Origin: Akebia trifoliata
Taxonomy: Eukaryota > Streptophyta > Magnoliopsida > Ranunculales > Lardizabalaceae
Direction: 5' to 3'
DNA: 64,000 nucleotides
Assembly: GCA_017979445.1 (NCBI GenBank)
Contig: CM030716.1
Coordinates: forward strand, 9,175,974-9,239,973
The notes beneath the pieces are model-generated. The model was not told the origin of the DNA. It did not search any database and saw nothing but the letters and a program-made list of their open reading frames with translations. This document shows, in pieces, positions 1 to 12,900 of the stretch; the stretch's first letter is position 1; every line of letters starts with the position of its first letter. The position numbers were made by a program, and so were the translations under genes.

Positions 1-2
1 GG

Positions 3-766
3 GAGGTCAATTCTCAAAGCATTTGGAACAGGATAGATTCCTCTGCATCATCAAATGTAATGGATTCCACATCTTTTAAGATGAATCTGGAAAGTAGTCC
101 TCAGGTAGAGACCATTGCACTGCTAAGACAAAAAAAAATCTAAAATAGGACACAATGTATGAGTGGTGTATACTCCTTTCACTTAAACATGAGCATCAGA
201 TTTTATGTTTTATTCCTCTCTTTAAATCTGAGCAGATTTTATGCTTAATTACATCATATTTTAAATCTTTTTATTTGTATTATTAATATGTGAACTAATG
301 CACAATTATACAATGGCTGTAAACATTGACTTGAATTTATTTCCTTCTGCATCAGGAAGAACAAACCTATATAGATATGGTTTTGATCTTTGTTATACTG
401 CTAAGAATAATAATTCATAGTTTACAACTTCATATAACTGATGGATTTTTCTATGTTATTCAGCAGCATATGCAGGGCCAGCAAGCTGGGTTTCTTATAG
501 AATCTCTGTCATCCTATCTCTTATTTAGATTGACAGCATTAAATTCCATTCATGCATTGGTGAACATGGTTCAAAATTCTTTTCCCCACTTTCTTCAAGC
601 TTTTAAGGCAACAGGGTCGCCTTTTGCTTGTATATCTAATTCCATGAATAAACCTGTACCTTTACAATTGGATTTATCCTTGCCAGCAATTCAAGATATT
701 AGATGGAGTTTCGCACGGTTAATTTATTTATTCAACACTCAACTTGAGAGAAATGTTGCCACGTAA
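3..766 (+). CDS. 3' end of an unidentified protein-coding gene (partial)
   Basis: The open frame entering the window (positions 3-104) ends at CAG|GTAGAG, a good splice donor in phase 0. An acceptor (TATTCAG) before position 464 opens a phase-0 exon that runs to a TAA at 764-766. Its product is hydrophobic and helical-looking and ends in LERNVAT. A 24-bp micro-exon at 356-379 after TTCTGCATCAG is also possible and keeps phase 0, so the exact exon set is uncertain. I do not recognise the family. A large helical trafficking-type protein is only an impression. The 5' part of the gene lies outside the window. It lies on the opposite strand to the DJ-1 genes that follow. Confidence 0.5.
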
Positions 767-1084
767 ATGATACATACATGCACTTCATTATGATTTGAGT
801 GCTCAAGCAATGTACCATGTCTTTTGGCTTACATATTATGAATTTTTTTATGTGATTAAATCCTGATGTATCAATTCAAGCTACCTAGAAAAAATGTATT
901 CAATTCAGCATTATTTTGTTTGAATAATATGATAGTTTTTTAAAGGGAAAGTTTCCTTTTTGAACTTGATATTCTTACTCTTGAAAGTGAAAATCTCAGG
1001 GCATATGGCCTTACCATACCTTAAGATGAAATGGAACATAGCCACCGGCATATTAGGAATTTAGGATCATCAATTTTTTTGACA
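767..1084. other. 3' flank of the partial gene; no gene seen
   Basis: AT-rich sequence after the stop codon, probably 3' UTR and intergenic DNA. No open frame or element end was recognised. Confidence 0.5.
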
Positions 1085-1250
1085 ACCCGTGGAACCGAAC
1101 CGAACCAAACCAAACCAAACCGAATTAAGGTCGGTTCGGTTCTATACCAATTCGGTTTGGTTCTGGGTTCAATATTATGGAACCGACCTTGGTCGGTTCG
1201 GTTCTAATTTTGCTCAAAACCGAACCAACCCGAACCGAGTTGCACCCCTA
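1085..1250. repeat. GGTTCGG-type island with a hAT-like end
   Basis: Runs of GAACCGAACC on the left and GGTTCGGTTC on the right make an imperfect foldback. The right end reads, on the minus strand, TAGGGGTGCAACTCGG, which resembles Ac/hAT terminal repeats (TAGGGATGAAA type). No convincing left terminus or 8-bp target duplication was found, so this is probably an eroded non-autonomous element. Confidence 0.4.
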
Positions 1251-1640
1251 ATATACATATAAATAAGTGTAATTTTTCTTTTAAGAAAATAAGATACATT
1301 ACAAGACCATTAGCCCATTTTTTAATTTAAATAATAAGGATTTTTTTTTCTTCAAAATACTATATAGTTATCTCGTTTATATTGTGAGATGGTGCGGCAG
1401 GACCTATGAATGCTCTTCTTGTCTAACAATTTTTTATTTTTTGGAAAATAGTTGGTGAAGGTTGGTTTTAATTAATAATATACAAAATGCTAAATTATAA
1501 TTAATGGCTAAGAAATAATCAAAAAAGAATGCCCAAATCTAATCTAATTATCAGAAATTAGGAATTAAGTTGACTGTTTGATCTCTATGTCGTCCAAATG
1601 ATTAGCTGACTGATTTTGCTAAAAACTTGGTTATTGTATT

Positions 1641-2621
1641 TAGGAGTGTCAATGGGTACCCATTTACCCGGAATCGAATCGAAATCGAAATCGAAAACCC
1701 CGGTTCTGATTCTATTTTTATTGGAATCGATTAGAGTTGGGTCTAATATGAAACTGAACTGATAGGAACCAGAATCATTAGGTTTTATCCGATGGATACC
1801 CATGGGTACCTGGAACTAATTTATTTTATCATTATACATGATTCAAGGTAATCCTATATTTTAAAATTAACGTATAAACTAAGGGTCACGTTATTACGAC
1901 CCCTTTGCGACCCCCTTTGTGACACACCTTTTTGTCTTATATGGGCAAAAATGTTTGGAATGGGCTGATTTTTTGTGAGGATGATCTCTATGGTGAGGGG
2001 ATCATCCTGGCAAAAAATCATCCCATTCCAAAACTTCTAGACCGTCCGATTTTTGTTGAAAAATTATAGACCGTCCAATTTTTGTAAATCAATTTTGATG
2101 GGGTTAGAAGTTTTGGAATGGGATGATTTTTTTCCAGGATGATCCCCTCACCATAGAGATCATCCTCACAAAAAATCAGCCCATTCCAAACATTTTTACC
2201 CATATAAGACAAAAAGGTGTGTCGCAAAGGGGGTCGTAATAACGCGACCCATAAACTAAATATTTGAATTTAAGAAGAGTCATTTCTTTTTAAATTTATT
2301 ACTGGTAAAAGAAATACATTTTAATGTTTGAAAATAAAAATCATTAAATCATCATTTTAGTGGAACAAATTATTATTAAGTTGATACTTTACAAATAATA
2401 TGTTATTTTTTTGTAGAAAATTTTTATTATAATGATTTTAAAATAATTTTTCTCATTCGATTATTGAGAATCGGAACCGGGTACCCATGATTTTTTATGA
2501 TTTCGGTTCTGATTCCACTTATTTTAAAACCAGAATCAGAATCAATAAGAACCAAAACCGATAAAATATAAAGGTTATGTTTCCAAATATCATAGGAACT
2601 GAACCGGAACCGACCCGTGTC
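1641..2621. mobile_element. hAT-like insertion specific to unit A
   Basis: Unit B keeps the empty site: GGTTATTGTATT is followed directly by AACTCTTAAG near 29387-29408. In unit A the same site holds about 981 bp flanked by ATTGTATT (1633-1640) and ATTATATA (2622-2629), an 8-bp target duplication with two mismatches. The left end TAGGAGTGTCAATGGG looks hAT-like; the right end is eroded. The outer parts are rich in GAATCG/GGTTCC repeats. A MULE-like foldback is nested at 1883-2250. No transposase is visible. Confidence 0.7.
1883..2250. mobile_element. MULE-like foldback MITE with 9-bp TSD
   Basis: A perfect 9-bp direct repeat ATAAACTAA flanks the element (1874-1882 and 2251-2259). The termini are GGGTCACGTTATTACGACC on the left and, on the minus strand, GGGTCGCGTTATTACGACC on the right. 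Inverted arms of about 160 bp continue inwards, including the conserved stretch with ATGATCTCTATGGTGAGGGG. The left arm carries a small local duplication of CCCCTTTGCGA absent from the right arm. A 9-bp TSD and G-rich TIRs fit Mutator-like elements. Small open frames here are by-products of the foldback. Confidence 0.85.
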
Positions 2622-2629
2622 ATTATATA

Positions 2630-3336
2630 AACTCTTAAGAAGTTTTGTAGAAGAATTAGGGCCATGAATGGGCCAAGTAATATTGGCCCATTCCATCATT
2701 GATCGTGATTGGGTGGTGGCACTAGGCTGCTTTAGTAATCAACTTGGGTTGGGTCCATATTATCAACTAGAGTCTAGGACCATTGGATGGCCCAACTAGA
2801 TAATTTATATTATAATTACTAGAAGGTGGCATGTGCAAAAGAGCTTATTTGTAATTTAAAACACTGAATAAAGGGTTTTTGTAGATTAAATTGTAAAAAA
2901 AAGATATTTATGTAATTTTAAAACTAACAACGTGATTCTCGTGAATCTAGGGTAGTGGATTGCAATTTTATGAGTTTTAGACTAAAATAATCCTAATTAT
3001 ATTAAATTTATATATAAAAGTAAGGGCATTTACGACCTCTCAATTTTTGGTGTCAAACCACTTTTTACTCCGGCTTCTCTAATTATAATAATAAAGATCA
3101 AAATGACTTATTTATAATTTAAAATATTGATTAAAGGATTTTTTTTTAGATTAGATAGTAAAAGATCATGATTGGGGAGTCATCTATCTTGATTATTGAT
3201 TATCTTTGACTAGATATTGAAACTAGGCTGGGTCATGATTTTAGACTTAAAATAATTTATGTGATGGCATACTCAGGGATGATACCAAGGTGATTTGGGG
3301 AGTCTTTTTTAATTATCTTTTACTAGACTAGTTCTT

Positions 3337-3337
<1 letters not shown>
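2630..3337. other. DJ-1 copy A downstream flank, no gene seen
   Basis: The first 250 bp match unit B (29397-29645). Beyond about 2890 the sequence is not found in unit B. It is AT-rich, and a motif like TTTGTAGATTAAATTGTAAAAAA occurs twice in degenerate form (about 2878 and 3137). No coding signal. Confidence 0.4.

Positions 3338-3372
<35 letters not shown>
3338..3372. repeat. Poly(C) tract of 35 bases
   Basis: An uninterrupted run of C on the plus strand (G on the minus strand). It lies about 600 bp downstream of the stop codon of DJ-1 copy A, in sequence absent from unit B. Confidence 0.95.
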
Positions 3373-3981
3373 TATCTCTAAATCAAGAGGAAGAAAATGA
3401 CTCGAGAAGATGAGACAACAAAATCCATTATCTCAACGATGATGTCTCATCCACTAAACAACAATGGCGGCACATTTGTACACGATTCCTTGGGGCGTGT
3501 GGGACATCCTGGTTTGGAGCTCGATCTGATTCTCTATACCAAGAGTCGAATCCCAGCTGAAGGTCCAATGGGATTGGCAAACCAGGAATCAATTGGGTAT
3601 ATCAACTGATGCAAGACTGAAACCAATCCTAAAATGATTAATCTGAGAAATAGACTCCTTATTTGGATCCCGATCCCTACCTTGGAAAACACTAGGGATT
3701 GGCCAAGCTTAGTAACATTTGGGGCCTTAAATAAAATAACCAAATTTATTATGAGGGCGGGAAGAGTTATTTTCCTCACTAAACCTCAAACCCACTTCAC
3801 TATCAACAACAAGATCAATCGTAGCTCATTAAAACAACACAGGTCCAAGTTTTGCAACCATACATCTGTTGTTCCCTCGAAAAGAAGTTTTTAAAAATTC
3901 ATTTCAGTGTGCATTAGTTCTCATCTTCATCCTATAGAACATAACATAGTAGAAGGATCTGAAGAGAGAAAAAAAAACTTA
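3373..3981. other. No recognised gene; two short plus-strand open frames
   Basis: Open frames at 3397-3609 and 3634-3894 have no recognisable domain and no promoter context. From about 3825 the sequence again matches unit B and is probably the 3' UTR of the minus-strand DJ-1 copy A. The unit-A-specific part could be a fragment of an unknown element. Confidence 0.35.
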
Positions 3982-6900
3982 TTAGCTCGAAGCGTCTATG
4001 AATACCAAAACCTTTGCAAGCTCTAATGCTTTCTCTTGCCCAAAGAACTTTTCGACAATTGCCAGCGAAAACTCCATGCAAGTCCCAGGACCTCTACTTG
4101 TGATCAGGTTGCCATCAACCACGACCCTGTTTTCAGCTTCACTTTGATCCGAAAGCTTGTCGCTCAATGTTGGATAAGACGTGGCCTTCTTACCCTGTAT
4201 TGAGAGAGATACACGTTTCTCAACTGAAAAGTTTTTATCTACATAAAGCCTAAAAAAGAGAACAATTGATACAATCATGGTGAAGGTCATGCCTTGAGTA
4301 AGCCATGGGGCTCTAGTACTAAAGCCGGTGATGCACATATAGCTCCATAAGGTTTACCGGATTCCATCTGCTTTTTTAGCAAATTTATCAGCTTTTCCGA
4401 CTTTGAGAAAGTTTGGGCACCAGAAATTCCACCCTACAGACATTTGGAATGAACACGTAAGAGAGTGCATGTTTAAGTGGAAGGTTAAGAGAAATGGAAT
4501 GTAATTGGTGGTCTGGTTCACATGGCAAACCCAACTTACAGGCAAAACAATAAGATCATAAGAGAGCTTAGCAGCATCGTCAAGGAGCATATCAGCCACT
4601 ATTTTCACTTCTCTTATAGCCACAATTTCGTATTTATCTTCAACAGAGGTCACCACCACATTTGCCTTGGCTAGTCGCAGAATATCAATGATCATGGCGG
4701 CTTCTATGCCCTCGGTGCCATTGGCAATTGGAACAAGAATCTAAAGGAGAGTAAAACAACAATAATATAATCAAAACTATTCCAATTGACAGCCATTTGA
4801 TCAATCTCATCAAACCAATACTTTTATAGACCCCTATGGAAGACAATCGAAAGAGACATTGAACCAAAAAAGCACCACATTTGACTGAATCCTCAAAAAA
4901 GGATCTTGCATTTTGAACTAGTAGAGGAATTGGGCAATATTCAATACATACAAAAATGAAGTTCATGGGAATCCTAAAGAACCTTGGAAGACCTATTATA
5001 CGAGGAAGATGACTAATAAACAAGCATTGATGTAGCATGAAGATGGGTCTTGTGTTTATTGAGTTTTTATGAATATTTTTCTCAGTCATAGCATCTGAGG
5101 GAATTTTGGTCTTTTTTACATTTTAGTTGTGAGGTCAAACAACTATTTTATGTTTTGAGTCTTATTTTATGTTCCTTAAAAGTTTCAAGGCGTTTGGTCA
5201 AGTTGTAAGAGAGTTATGGGTCTTTTTTTGTCGTTTTTGTTCATTTTAGAGGTCAAGGGCAAATATGTAATTTTGTCATTTAAGTATGGACTCCCTAGCT
5301 ATAAGTCCTTATAAAAATCTCTTTTTGGAGGCTATAAATAAAATCTGATTTTTGGCTGCCTAAGTAACCTTGGTGAGTGATTCCCAAACCTTAGAAGTGA
5401 TTGCTAGGAACCCTAGAGTGATTCTAAGGTTTTTTCTCTCTATTTTCCCTCCTTTCTCTATTATTGATGAGAGACTTGTTGCTGACAGATTTGTTGCTAA
5501 ATAAATCAGATTAACCAATTTCATGGTTGATCCCGCATCAATTGGTATCATAACGAAGGTTCACACTATGGCAACATGTAGTGGGAGGACTTTTAGAGAG
5601 AGATTGATTGATGCTCAATGAGAAGAGCTTCTCTTCAAGCTGGTTGAGAGGGTAGATGAACTTGAATTTCAAGTCAAAGAGATGCGAAGCCATCCAATTT
5701 GTCCTATCCCTGAAGGAACCAGTGGTGGAGAAAGTGATGTTGGAGGCTCACATAAGGAGCCAGAGATTGACATATCAGTCAATAATGTCATTAGACAACA
5801 GGTGAACACCTATGAGGGTCACCAGTGCAAGGAATGTTACTCCGCAAGGCACTTTGGATGATGTGTTGCAAGATAAACAATCCAAATCTGGACATTATGA
5901 TCAACAAGATGATATAACTAAGAAAATCAAAGTTGAAATATATTATTTCAACGGTGACATTAATCCTCAAGCCTTCTCAGATAGGCTTGCAGTCCTAGAA
6001 GAATATTTTGATTGGTATGATCTCCCAGTTGATAGGAGAGTTTGATTTGCTAGGATGAAGTTGGTGGGTTATGCTAAAGTGTGGTGGAGAAATCTTGAGA
6101 AGAGGCACATAATATGGAAGGTTCTCTTATCACTACTTGGGAAGAGATGAAGACTTGTTTCAAGGAGAAATATTTACCTGCTGATTTTCAAGATGATCTT
6201 TGCGAGCAAATAATCTCACAACGTCAAGGCAACTTATTTGAAGTGGAGTACATGCGGCGCTTTAATGAGTTAGCTATTTGTTGCGAGACTACTGAAGATG
6301 AATGACAAAAACTTGCTTGTTTTAAAAATGGGTTAAGGGTTGAAATCAGAAAAGATATAGCTACTTTAAGGGTTTATAATTTAGAAGGTGCATTCCAACT
6401 GGCGTTGCGGGTTGAGAAAAACCTAAGGCAACCTATGACCAGGTGGTTTGGAAACCAACCGGAAAATCATCAACTCATAAGACTTTTGATGGGGGAAAGA
6501 CATTGGCCAGCAATGCCTAATGCTAACACATCCAAGTCTGGTGGATCTCGACCTTATGCAGGGGCTGATGTAAAAGGAAGGGGTGTAGCTATAGATGCAA
6601 ACATGAAGGGTAACACTGAAATTGGTTGTTTTAGGTGTGGAGGCAAAGGTCATTATGCATTACAATGTCCTTCCAAGAATCTACACATGGGAGTTGAGGA
6701 AGAGAAAGAAGAACCAATTGTAGATGTAGAGGGGCCAACCCTTTTAATGGCTGAATATACTGAGTCAAAAGAAGATGAAGAGGGGGGTAACTTCTATGTT
6801 TGTGACATTCAACGCATCCTTCCAACCTCAAAAGAAGAGATAAAAGGAAGATTGACTTTGTATGGCTATTTTTCACTCTAGTTAAGAGTTGTGAGAAGTA

Positions 6901-9900
6901 TTGCAAGCTTATTATTGAAAGAGGGAGTAGCATGAATGTGGTTTCATAATCTACAATTGAAAGACTTCAACTCACAGTCCAGCCCCACCCTCAACCTTAC
7001 AGGATTGCATGGGTAGATAGTAACTCGAAGAGCACTAATTATTATTTCTTACAGTGCTTATGTTGACTCTATTTGGTGTGATGATGTACCCATGAATGTT
7101 ACACACATTCTTCTAGGTCGCCCATGGCTTTATGATAAAGATGTGTATCATTGTGGTAAGAAAAATACTTATTACTTTCTGTTTAATGAGAAACGAGTTG
7201 TTATGAAGCCCATGTCAACGGAAGTCGTAGCAAGAGTCCTAAGAAGCCAACTTAATTTAAGAAGAAAGCTCTCCATTTGCTTACTAAGAAACAATTTGAG
7301 GCCGAAAACAAGGAATCTGAAGTTGTATATGCTATAGTATCCAAAGAAGTGAAAGAAGCAGCTGCTGCCCCACTTCAAGATATACCTCCAGAGGTCACCC
7401 AATTGTTGACTGACTTCTCTAATGTTGCCCTAAAGGAGTTACGAAATGAGTTGCCTGCTATGCTGGATGTTCAACATGCTATCGATCTTATTCCAGATTC
7501 CCAGTAGTCGAACTTACCAGATTATTGAATGAACCCAACAAAGTAAGCCAAGTTGAAGTGTCAGGTTGATGAACTACTTGAAAAGGAATTCACAAGGGAA
7601 AACATGAGTCTTTGCACAATGCCTGCTCTACTAACCCAAAGAAGGATGGAAGTTGGAGAATATGTGTTGGCAGTAGGACCATTAACAAGATCAAATCAAG
7701 TATCGTTTCCCAATTCCAAGATTGGATGAAATGCTTATGATGACAGGTTCTTCAATTTTCTCCAAGATTGATTTCAAAAGCGGTTATCATCAGGTTCGTG
7801 TCAAACTAGGAGATGAATGAAAGATAACTTTTAAGACGAAGGATGATCTATATGAGTGGTTTGTCATGCCTTTTGGCCTCACTAATGCCCCTAATACTTT
7901 CATGCGAGTGATGACTCATGTACTTCGACCTTTTATTGGGCAATTTCTTGTTGTTTATTTTGATGATATACTTATATATAGCCACTCCCATGATGAGCAC
8001 ATCACCCACCTTTGCCAAGATATGAGAGTTCTACACCATGAAAAACACTTCATAAACTTGAAGAAGTGTACTTTCATGACGCTCAATGTTATATTTCTTG
8101 GACTTGTTGTATCATTCAAGGGTGTAGAAGCTGATCCTTCAAGAATGACCAATTCCTACTAACATCCATTAAGTACGCAATTTCCATGGCCTAACTACTT
8201 TTTATGGGAGGTTCATAAGAAATTTCAGTAGTGTCATTATCAATGATTCAATGAGGAAATAACATTTTAATTGGTGAGGAGTGGCAGCAAATAGAACCTT
8301 AGAAATCTAGGTTAATGGAGAAGAGGAAAGAAGAAGAAAAGTAGAAGAGAAGAGATTATGAAGAGAGAACTCTCTCCTTATTTATATTAAATTTGGTCAA
8401 AGGACCAATATGTCCTTTTTACAATAATATAAATTCTAACACTTCTGCCTCAAGCTGGACCATACAAATCAAACATACCCAACTTGTTACAAAACTTAGA
8501 AAATAATCCCTTAAACAAAGCCTTGGTGAAGATGTCACCAATCTGACAATCCAACCTTAAGTATGGAGTAGAAATCTAATTACTCATAACAAAGTCTCCA
8601 ATGAAATGACAATTCAATTCAATATGCTTAGTCTTCTCATGAAACACTAGATTATTGGAGATGAAGATAGTGGTTTGGTTATTACAAAATATATGCATAG
8701 GTGTAGGCACTGAAAACCCCATCTCTTGAAGCAATGACCTAACCCATATCATCTCAACTGTAGTATGAATCATAACTCTATACTCAGCTTTAGTACTATA
8801 ATGAACTACTACAGTCTGTTTCTTACTCCTCCAAGTAACCAAATTACCTCCCACAAAGGTACAATACCCCGAGGTAGATCTCCAACCAGTGTGACTACCA
8901 ATCCAGTTTACATTTGAAAAATCTATAACTGTTAATTTTTTAGATGGTTTGTACAATAGCTCAGTGCCTAGTGCATTCTTGAGATATCTTAGAATCTTGA
9001 TCACAATGTCCTAGTAGGGCTGGTGTGGAGCATGCATAAACTGGCTCACAACACCTACTGCAAAGAAAATATCTGGTCTAGTCACTGTGAGATAAATGAA
9101 CTTACCAACTACGCGTCTATATCTTCTAGGGTCATCAAATAGCTCTCCTTATTCACCATAAAGCTTGACCAAATTGTCCAAAAAAGTATCCATAGGCCTA
9201 GAACCAAGCATACCAGTCTCAGACAACAAGCCTTACACATATTTCCTTTGAAAGAGATCAATCCCAGATTAAATTTGGCAACCTCAATACCCAAAAAATA
9301 CCGAAGAACCCCCCTTAGTATGAAAATACTTCGCAAGGTGAGTTTTCAACCCATTTATCCCTATAGAGTAACTACCAGAAATGATTATATCATCAACATA
9401 CACAATAAGCACTATAGTCCCACATATCGACTGAGTGATCAGAAGATGATTTTTGAAAACCATAATCCAACACCACTGAGTTGAACTTGTCAAACCAAGC
9501 TCTAGGAGATTGCTTCAGTCCATAGATGGACTTCTTTAGTCTGCATACCAATTCTGACTTCCCAGGAACTACATATCTTGGGGGCTGTGGTTCATATAAA
9601 CTTCTTGCAGATCTCCATGAAGAAATGCATTTTTGATATCTAACTAATAAAGAGGCGAATTACAACATGTAGTAATTGAAGACATTGGATGTAGGGCTAG
9701 TATCCTTGGTGTTGCTTTTCTCATATTGTTTTGTCAATAAATCTACAATGGAGTCGGAATATTATCTATAGATGAAGGAATGGAATAGGGGTAGATTGAA
9801 GAAACTCCCCCTGACTCGAAGATCAAATCTGACTCAAAAAATTTCTCCCTTTCAAAAAAGAAAAGGTGTTCACTCAAAGAAAGTAACAACCGCACTAACA

Positions 9901-12900
9901 TAGAATCGATGATGTTTTGGACTATAACACCAATACCTGAGTGCAAGAATAACCAACAAATACACACTTCTTAGCTCGAGGAGCTAACTTATCTCGACCT
10001 GATTCCAAATTGTGAACAAAGGACACATAACCAAACACGCGGTGGAAGATAAAAAGACTGACCAGAAGGATATAACATAGAAAATGGTGTCTAAATCCCA
10101 AAAATAGTAGAAGGCATGCGGTTAATTAGAAAACAAGCAGTGAGGATAGCATTAGACCAATAAATTTTGGGCACATTCATGTTAAACATAAGTGTGCAAG
10201 CAACATCCAATAAATAGCAATGCTTGTGCTCAACTACCCCATTTTGTTGGGATGTATGAGCACACGCGGTTTCATGAATAATGTCATGGGCTGAACAAAA
10301 ATTTTGAATTGAAGTTTGCATACATTCAAGGGCATAATGAAATTTTTTTTATTGGTGTACCATGTTGGCATTGATCACTAGAGACATTCCGTTTATTATA
10401 ATATGAGCACACGCGGTTTCATAAATAATGCCATGGGCTGAACAAAATTTTTGAATTGAAGTCTGCATACATTCGAGGGCATAATGAAAATTTTTTTATT
10501 GGTGTACCATGTTGGCATTGATCATTGGAGACATTTCGTTTATTATAATACATCGCCATTATAGAATCCCAGATAGCCTTAGCTAAAGACAACAATACCA
10601 TGTTGGCATTGATCATTAGCTCCATATTAGCCAAAAGCCAACTCATAACCAAAGCATCTTTACTCATTCAATCTTCATAAGATTTATCATCCGTGGTTGG
10701 ATGAACAAAGGTGATATGTTTCAGTTTCTTTTTCACAGTTAACACAATCATCATTAAGGATGACAAATGAAGATAATTGGTGTCATTCAGTTTAACTGTT
10801 GTCACATAGGCACCAACACCATCCCATGACTGTTTACCCTCACTAGAAGTAGTATATATCATAAGAAATAACTTCAACTCACAAAGAACAATTCGTCGAA
10901 GTCTAAACGCAAATTTATTTTTTGAAAACTTATTGGAACACCAAATGAACAAAATAAAGGTAGAGGATGATAAAGAATAATCCTATGAGTGGTGCGGTTT
11001 AGGTAGGGATGCCTAGATGTGTACAATTGTGAAGAAAATCACAAAACCCAAAGATTAGGGTTCCAGCTTCTAAACTTTGAATTAGTTCCAATCAAGTTGA
11101 AACTTCAGACCAACACTAACAAACCTTGAACCAAATCTTAGATACACATCTAGGTTTGAAACAATCACCAATAAACCCTAGAACATTGGGTTTTGTTCAC
11201 ACCAAGATCAAAATCAAGTGAATAAATCAAGAGAAAAGAAAAAAAAATTGAAGGAAGGAAGGAAGAATAAGAAAAGATCCCTAGATCTCTATCTTAGATT
11301 AGTGTTCTGATACCATGTAGGAGTCTAGATTAATGGAGAAGAGGAAAGAAGAAGAACAATAGAAGAGAAGAGATTATGGAGAGAGGCCTCCTCTCTCCCT
11401 ATTTATATTAAATTTGGTCAAAAGACCAATATGCCTTTTTATAATAATATAAATTCTAACAAGAGCTTTTGAGCTTATTAAAAAGATGACATAAACACCA
11501 ATTTTGCAATTGCCAGACTTCTCCAAGATTTTTGAAATGGCTTGTGATGCTTCTAATGTTGGGATTGGAGGCGTACTTATGCAACATTGTCATCCTATTG
11601 CTTACCACAGTGAAAAGCTTAATAAGGCAAAATAAAAAATTTCCACTTATGATAAAGAACTCTATGTAGTTGTTCAAGTCCTTCGTCATTGGAGACATTA
11701 TTTGGTGTCTAAGGAGTTTGTTTTGTATTCAAATCATAAAGTACTCCAATATCTAAACTCACAGAAGAAGCTAAGTCATCGTCATGGGAAGTGAGTAGCA
11801 TTTCTTCAAGAATACACTTTGTTCTCAAGCCAAGTTAGGTGTTGAGAACAAGGCAGCAAATACGCTTAGTTGAGTTGTTTATATTTTGCACTCTATGACT
11901 ATACAAGTGATCAAGTTCAATAAGCTGAAGCAAGATTATTCTTCTTGAAAGGATTTTAACATTATTTCTAGTGCTTTAGTGGTTGGGCAGCAAGCTGACT
12001 ATCCTTCATTTTCATTACACGAGGGCTATCTTTTCAGAGATACATGTCTTTGTCTTCCAGATACTTCCCTGAGAGATCATGTAGTCTGGGAGTTACATGT
12101 AGGTTGTTGAAAGCGCCCTCGATCCGCGGGGTGCGCGGATCCGCTTTTGACCCTTGAGGTTTGGGAGTCGCCACCTAGTTATTGTGGTCTAGGAACCAAA
12201 CTGACTCTAACATGGATAAAAGGAACTAATCTACCATAAAAAATCTGAATTCGGGGATCAAGTTACGGGGTTGGAAGGTGTTAGGCACCAACCCCGCCCG
12301 GCCAAAGCCGATCTCTACTAAATTCCCAAGTAAATTACATTGCTAAAACCTAGATAAAAAAAAAATTAAAAATAAAAATTTACCTTTCCGATGGCAAAGA
12401 CTTGGTTCCCTCAGATCTGACAAAAAGAACTCCTTGTACCGTGCTCCCTTGCTTCGTTCTGTTTCCGGATTTGACTTCGGATCTCCGAGGTAAGGTATCT
12501 CCTTGTTTTTGAATCTGAACTCTTCAAGTTCGTTGAGGATTCGGGGGTGCTTTTAGAAGGCTTTTGAGTGTTTTCTAGACTAAAATTGAAGGAGGGATGT
12601 TAGCTAAGGAGTTGGGGCTCCAAAACTAGGGTTTATGGGGGGCTAGGGGAGCTTCTAGACCTACTTCTCCTAGGGTTTATTATTTGATACGAAAATAGGG
12701 TGTGAGCACCTCTATTTATAGAATTTTTTTAAGGATTGATTTGGATAGAGTTAGTATTTAATTAGAGTTCTTTTAATTAAAGTTGTGTTTTAGTTAGACT
12801 TGTTTTAGGTAGAATTGTGTTTTAATTAGAATTGTTTTAGGTAGAATTGTTTTTAAGTTAGAACTCTATTAGATAGAGTTATTATTTAATTAGAATTCTA

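Larger units (their letters stand above)
8298..11461 (-). mobile_element. Ty1/copia element A, degenerate, nested in gypsy A
   Basis: The target duplication is AGAAC (8293-8297) and AGAGC (11462-11466). The LTRs are very short: 5' LTR 11316-11461 and 3' LTR 8298-8441 in minus-strand orientation. A primer site TGGTATCAGAACAC follows the 5' LTR on the minus strand (plus-strand 11302-11315). Minus-strand fragments in copia order are: gag-like (10419-10952), integrase (about 10091-10321, with [10 protein letters not shown]), RT (about 9109-9493, with [10 protein letters not shown]) and RNase H (8576-9004, with [12 protein letters not shown]). Only 3.2 kb remains, so parts of integrase and RT are deleted, and no full frame survives. 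The same insertion with the same TSD exists in unit B. Confidence 0.9.

Noticed and set aside
2018..2227. Minus-strand 69-codon open frame
   Set aside because: Lies in the arm of the MULE-like foldback; the palindrome explains it.
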